A DNA stretch of 60,559 bases, taken from NCBI GenBank assembly GCA_017398355.1, contig JAFQGD010000007.1, positions 1 through 60,559 of the forward strand, read 5' to 3'. Position numbers and translations under genes: made by a program. This DNA is from Akkermansia sp. (GTDB lineage Bacteria > Verrucomicrobiota > Verrucomicrobiia > Verrucomicrobiales > Akkermansiaceae). The notes below the pieces were generated by a model. That model was not told the DNA's origin and ran no database searches. It worked only from the letters and a program-made list of their open reading frames with translations. Positions 57,002 to 60,559 of this stretch are shown here, piece after piece (position 1 is the first letter of the stretch; every line of letters starts with the position of its first letter).

Positions 57002-58384
57002 ATGAAAACCCTTCCTCTTTTTCTCATTCTGCTGGGGGGAGCGCTCCTTCCCCTGCATGCCGATGCCACTGCAGCCCCTGCTCCCGCATACGAGAGCAAA
57101 GACCTGCAATTGGAGGGGAATCTCCATGAGCTGAAAACCCAGGCAGAAAGCGGGGATGCCACCGCCATGCGCCAGCTCTACATGCGCTATGCCGTAGCCG
57201 GCTATACCGAGCAAGCCAAAGCCTGGGCCGACAAATTTCGCCAAGCACTTGTACAAAAAGCAGATGCAGGCGATACCAAGGCCATGCTCTTGCTGGGTAC
57301 CAACTACCTGACAGGTCGCGAATACACGGAACCGGACACCGCCAAAGCGGCCGTCTGGCTCAGCAAGGCTACAGAGGCCGGTGATCCCACCGCAGCCTAT
57401 ATCTTGGGGGATTTCCTGACCAAGCAGGGAAATGCCGTAGATGGCAATGCTGCCTACACCCGCGCCTACACAGAGTACAGCAAACTGGCAGAGACAGGTA
57501 ACACCAACGCCCTTTACTGGCAGGGCTACATGCAACAAAACGGCTTGGGTACCCCTGCAGATGCCCCCGCCGGCATCGCTAAAATGGAGAAAGCCGCCCA
57601 AGAAGGCAATGCTTGGGCGCTCTCCCAGCTTTTCAAGACCTATGCTCAGGGACTCGGCGTAGCAAAAGATGAAGCCAAGGCCATTGCATACGCCCGCCAA
57701 GCAGCGGATAACACAAAAGACCCGCTCATGGCATACGCCACCGCCTGCGCGTTCCTGAATGGCCAAGGAGTGCAAAAAGATGAAAAACTTGGCGAGCAAT
57801 ACCTGGAAATGGCCGTGGCCGGCAACCTGGCAGATGCCATTGTACTCAAAGCCACCAGGTGCGAGCAGGCAGGTAACATGGCAGAAGCCTATGCCCTCTA
57901 CAACCAAGCGGCCTCCATGGGGCAAAGCGATGCCATGGTTCACACCGGCCGTCTCCTGCTCTACGGCGCGAAGGGGGTAGAAAAAGATGAAGCCCGCGGG
58001 CTGAGCCTGCTGCAAGCCGCCTGCGACCGCCTCAACTCCCCGCGCGCACCCTACGAAATTGCCCGTTATTACGACAGTATCGAGGAACCGGAACTGGCCA
58101 ATGCTTGGTATGTGACCGCCAGCGACCGTGGTGTAGCAGAAGCCATGGCCCGCCGCGGCATGCTGCACCTCAACCCATTCTCCGGGCTCAAGTGGAATCC
58201 CACCTTAGCCTACCAATGGTGGAGCGCCGGGCAGGAAGCCGGGGATGCGGATTGTAAGCGCAATGTACGCCTTTTCCTCTACGTTTTCATCCCCTTGCTG
58301 CTCGTCCTCGTCTTTGGGGTTCCCTCATTCATCGTGCATCGGCTCAATAAAAAAGCACAAAACGAGGAGACTCCCGTGGCCTAA
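57002..58384 (+). CDS. Exported Sel1-repeat protein with C-terminal membrane anchor
   Basis: A 460-residue protein with a signal peptide (1-20) and about nine Sel1/TPR-like repeats of about 36 residues (for example AESGDATAMRQLYMRYAVAG, GDTKAMLLLGTNYLTG and LGEQYLEMAVAGNLADA). It ends in one membrane helix (about 422-446, FLYVFIPLLLVLVFGVP) and a charged cytoplasmic tail (HRLNKKAQNEETPVA). It is likely a periplasmic solenoid held in the inner membrane. It starts 18 nt after the pseudouridine synthase gene and is 19 nt ahead of ogt. Confidence 0.88.
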   Translation: MKTLPLFLILLGGALLPLHADATAAPAPAYESKDLQLEGNLHELKTQAESGDATAMRQLYMRYAVAGYTEQAKAWADKFRQALVQKADAGDTKAMLLLGTNYLTGREYTEPDTAKAAVWLSKATEAGDPTAAYILGDFLTKQGNAVDGNAAYTRAYTEYSKLAETGNTNALYWQGYMQQNGLGTPADAPAGIAKMEKAAQEGNAWALSQLFKTYAQGLGVAKDEAKAIAYARQAADNTKDPLMAYATACAFLNGQGVQKDEKLGEQYLEMAVAGNLADAIVLKATRCEQAGNMAEAYALYNQAASMGQSDAMVHTGRLLLYGAKGVEKDEARGLSLLQAACDRLNSPRAPYEIARYYDSIEEPELANAWYVTASDRGVAEAMARRGMLHLNPFSGLKWNPTLAYQWWSAGQEAGDADCKRNVRLFLYVFIPLLLVLVFGVPSFIVHRLNKKAQNEETPVA

Positions 58385-58403
58385 CACGAATCCTTCCGCC
58401 GCC

Positions 58404-58862
58404 ATGTTGGCTCGCATGCACACCCCCATCGGCCCGCTCTGCCTGGAAACAGATTGTGGTGTGTTGGAACGCCTATATCTGCCACAGGAAGCCCCGGATG
58501 CGCCACCCCCAGCCCCCGGCAGTCCGGAGGAGGCCTACTTCGCACAAATCTACGAATACCTGCTGGGGCGGCGGCGTAGCTTTGACATTCCCACGCGCCT
58601 CCCTTGCCACTTTTCCCCCATCCGCTGCCTTATCCTGCAACGCATTGCCGCCATCCCTTACGGCAACACTGCCACCTATGGTCAACTGGGGGCACCCCGC
58701 GCAGTGGGGCAAGTATGCGCAAGCAATCCGTTACCGCTTATCATCCCATGCCACCGTGTTCTTCCCGTGCAAAACGCTCCGGGGCACTACCGGGGCGGAT
58801 CCGACCTCAAGCGCTTCCTCCTGCAGTTGGAAAAGAAGAAAAAAGAATTGCCACAAAGCTGA
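58404..58862 (+). CDS. ogt: Methylated-DNA-protein-cysteine methyltransferase
   Basis: A 152-residue MGMT/Ogt, which removes methyl groups from O6-methylguanine by transfer to its own Cys. The acceptor site is IIPCHRVLP (about residues 114-122), preceded by IPYGNTATYGQLGAPRAVGQ and followed by GGSDLKRFLLQLE. Length is near the short members of the family. ATG 58404 leaves a short N-terminal domain (MLARMHTPIGPLCLETDC). It is 19 nt after the Sel1 gene. Confidence 0.93.
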   Translation: MLARMHTPIGPLCLETDCGVLERLYLPQEAPDAPPPAPGSPEEAYFAQIYEYLLGRRRSFDIPTRLPCHFSPIRCLILQRIAAIPYGNTATYGQLGAPRAVGQVCASNPLPLIIPCHRVLPVQNAPGHYRGGSDLKRFLLQLEKKKKELPQS

Positions 58863-58876
58863 CAATCTGCTAGAAT
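58848..58876 (+). promoter_or_regulatory. Promoter of the ribbon-helix-helix/mnmA pair
   Basis: TTGCCA (58848-58853, inside the end of ogt), 17-bp spacer, TAGAAT (58871-58876), 9 nt before the ATG at 58886; leader of 2-3 nt. Confidence 0.6.
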
Positions 58877-58885
58877 TTTCGCGGT

Positions 58886-59098
58886 ATGAGTAGCACAGAC
58901 AGCACCAAACGAAGCGCGTTTTCCTTTCGCTGCCCCCTGCCCTTATACCGCCGGATGGAAAAACATGCGGCTGCTATGCACATGGATATCTCCGAGTTCG
59001 TCTTTACGGCCCTGCGGCATGCGCTTGGCTCCTCGGAGTCGCTGAACAAAGCACTTTCTTCCACCGCACCGAACCCACCCCACCGAAGCACAGACTGA
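58886..59098 (+). CDS. Small ribbon-helix-helix-like protein
   Basis: A 70-residue protein. The segment FSFRCPLPLYRRMEKHAAAM, followed by HMDISEFVFTALRHAL, fits the strand-helix-helix pattern of CopG/MetJ-type DNA-binding proteins, with a Ser/Thr/Pro-rich tail. No toxin partner is visible next to it; mnmA follows 10 nt downstream. A transcriptional regulator role is inferred from the pattern only. It has its own promoter. Confidence 0.65.
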   Translation: MSSTDSTKRSAFSFRCPLPLYRRMEKHAAAMHMDISEFVFTALRHALGSSESLNKALSSTAPNPPHRSTD

Positions 59099-59108
59099 CC
59101 TCTCCCCC

Positions 59109-60197
59109 ATGGCACGCATTCTTGTAGCACTCAGTGGCGGCGTAGACAGCGCCGCAGCCGCAGCCCTGCTCGTACAGCAAGGCCACGATGTTGTGGCCGC
59201 ATACATGAAAAACTGGGTGAACGATGAGAACATACCCGGTGAGTGCCCGTGGGAGCGTGATATTGAAGATGCCCTCGGTGTATGCCGTACACTGGGTATT
59301 GAGTTGCGCGTTGTTGATTTGATTGCTCAGTACCGTGAGCGAGTCGTCAACTACCTGATAGAGGGCTACCGCAATGGCTCTACCCCCAACCCGGATGTGC
59401 TCTGCAACCGCGAGATGAAGTTCGGCGTGCTGCTGGATTATGCCCGGGAGCAAGGCTTCTCCGGGGTTGCCACCGGGCACTACGCCAATCGGCTGGATGT
59501 ACCGGGAGAAGGCAGCTACATCCTCCGCGGAGCAGACCGCAACAAAGACCAATCATACTTCCTCGCACTCATGCGCCCGGAGCAAGTTGCCCATGCCATC
59601 TTCCCCGTGGGCCACATCACCAAGCCCGAAGTGCGGGATATTGCGCGCCGCTTTCACCTGCCCAATGCAGAAAAAAAGGATTCCCAAGGCATCTGCTTTA
59701 TCGGCCAAGTGAAAATGAGCGATTTCCTGCGCCACTATCTGCCGGACAACCCCGGCGATATCGTGGACTTGAAGGGGCGCGTCCTCGGGCAGCACCAGGG
59801 GCTGCACCTCTTCACCATGGGCCAGCGCAAAGGTCACCACATCGCCTCCCCGCGGGAGGGAATCGCCTACGTCGTTGTGGGCAAAGATTTGCAGAAAAAC
59901 CAACTCATCCTCGGCTACGAGGGAGAGGAAACGCCCGGGCTCTACGCCCGCAGTGCCATCGTAGGCTCTATCACCAACACCTTGAGGCCCCTCCCCGAAC
60001 GAGTCATGGCACAGCCCCGCTACCGAGCCCCGGCCGTGCATGCCACCTGCACCCACTTGTCGGACAACAAAGTACAGCTCACCTTTGATGAACCGGTTCG
60101 CGCACTCGCTCTTGGCCAAGTATGTGCTTTCTACGCACCCGATGCCGATCGCGGAGAACAACTTCTCGGTGGCGGTTTCTTTGAAAGCGTACTCTAA
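59109..60197 (+). CDS. mnmA: tRNA-specific 2-thiouridylase
   Basis: A 362-residue MnmA, which thiolates U34 of tRNAs for Lys, Glu and Gln using ATP and a persulfide relay. The PP-loop motif is ALSGGVDSAAAAALL, the first catalytic Cys is in NPDVLCNREMKFG, the conserved GHYANRL and DQSYFLALM follow, and the second Cys is in KKDSQGICFIGQ. The C-terminal part has GQRKGHHIA and the beta-barrel end (FYAPDADRGEQLLGGGFFE). All key residues are intact. Confidence 0.97.
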   Translation: MARILVALSGGVDSAAAAALLVQQGHDVVAAYMKNWVNDENIPGECPWERDIEDALGVCRTLGIELRVVDLIAQYRERVVNYLIEGYRNGSTPNPDVLCNREMKFGVLLDYAREQGFSGVATGHYANRLDVPGEGSYILRGADRNKDQSYFLALMRPEQVAHAIFPVGHITKPEVRDIARRFHLPNAEKKDSQGICFIGQVKMSDFLRHYLPDNPGDIVDLKGRVLGQHQGLHLFTMGQRKGHHIASPREGIAYVVVGKDLQKNQLILGYEGEETPGLYARSAIVGSITNTLRPLPERVMAQPRYRAPAVHATCTHLSDNKVQLTFDEPVRALALGQVCAFYAPDADRGEQLLGGGFFESVL

Positions 60198-60295
60198 ATC
60201 GGCTATTCGACCATTTACCGATGCGTAAACATGGCGTGACAGATACGCCAATGAGCCAAATTTACACATAATTTTGTTCTACTAATTCTTTCGGC

Positions 60296-60301
60296 TTGAC
60301 A
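60296..60301 (+). promoter_or_regulatory. -35 box of the terminal small gene (tentative)
   Basis: TTGACA at 60296-60301. No good -10 is seen at 17 bp; CATAGT lies at about 20 bp. A leader of about 100 nt would follow. Confidence 0.3.
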
Positions 60302-60422
60302 TTTTAGTCAAAAGGTAGTTTCATAGTTGCCCCGCTATTCAATATCAGGCAGAACGCGAAAGCCTCACCTGCTGCGGAAAACTCTCCCAAACGAGAATAA
60401 CCTAACGAAAACATAAATCATT

Positions 60423-60527
60423 ATGGGATCGCTTAAGAAGAGACGTAAGGCCAAAATCAACAAGCACAAGCGCAGCAAGCGCATGCGCCAGAACCGCCAC
60501 AAGAAGCGTTTGCGTTACAAGTCCTAA
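60423..60527 (+). CDS. AURKAIP1/COX24-like 34-residue basic protein
   Basis: A 34-residue peptide that is over half Lys and Arg (MGSLKKRRKAKINKHKRSKR, then MRQNRHKKRLRYKS). It matches the short bacterial members of the AURKAIP1/COX24 domain family (ribosomal bS22/mS38-like), which bind the small ribosomal subunit. Such short genes are often missed. It is preceded by a 225-bp non-coding region. Confidence 0.88.
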   Translation: MGSLKKRRKAKINKHKRSKRMRQNRHKKRLRYKS

Positions 60528-60559
60528 GCTGCGCGCTTAGGCCACGTCCGCAAGCGACG

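Overview
The window looks like chromosomal DNA of an Akkermansia-like gut bacterium (Verrucomicrobiota). Supporting signs are the Chlamydia/Verrucomicrobia-type small basic protein (55212-55367), the 34-residue AURKAIP1/COX24-like basic peptide at the right end (60423-60527), a stand-alone CoaB, a GH123-like secreted glycosidase, and many secreted ankyrin, Sel1 and low-complexity proteins. The species assignment is an inference from gene content.

Layout. Positions 1-6500 are a sparse, decaying accessory region: small membrane or secreted proteins of unknown function, a broken KilA-N gene, an IS3-type OrfA relic, a signal-peptide-only gene fragment, three copies of a 50-bp repeat and two copies of a 24-bp repeat, each of the latter leading into an intrinsic terminator. 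Positions 6500-19200 hold a block of exported proteins: a TMEM43-family membrane protein, ankyrin/Sel1 proteins, a 5'-nucleotidase, three tandem paralogues built from a recurring beta-rich domain plus ankyrin repeats, and several proteins of unknown function. Positions 19271-22381 are a recent insertion: an AT-rich IS1595/ISXO2-type element of 3095 bp with near-perfect terminal inverted repeats, an exact 8-bp target duplication and about three passenger genes.

From 22.4 kb on, the window is mostly housekeeping. It contains OsmC and a GH123-like enzyme (divergent), the nusA-infB-rbfA operon followed by a giant AsmA-like protein, pth and leuA (reverse), initiator tRNA, a DUF4230-like protein, an ArsC/Spx-family protein, coaB-rsgA (reverse), and a tightly overlapping five-gene run (UspA, YmdB-type phosphodiesterase, TcdA, SpoU-type rRNA methylase, metallophosphoesterase). 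Next come a GT2 glycosyltransferase, catalase, and a run encoding a sulfonate/nitrate-type ABC transporter, a GlcD-like oxidase, folP and a flavodoxin/ferredoxin protein. The right end has nadC-dprA, a pseudouridine synthase with an eight-fold tandem-repeat tail, a Sel1 protein, ogt and mnmA.

The most striking cross-cutting observation is promoter geometry. At least eleven genes have a readable sigma70-like promoter (TTGnnn/TTTACA, 16-18 bp, TAnnnT) whose -10 box ends only 6-8 nt before the start codon, so the predicted transcripts are leaderless. Other notable signals are a promoter-then-terminator arrangement in the nusA leader (possible attenuation), a long palindrome between the -35 and -10 of the ArsC/Spx gene, and a promoter embedded in the catalase terminator.
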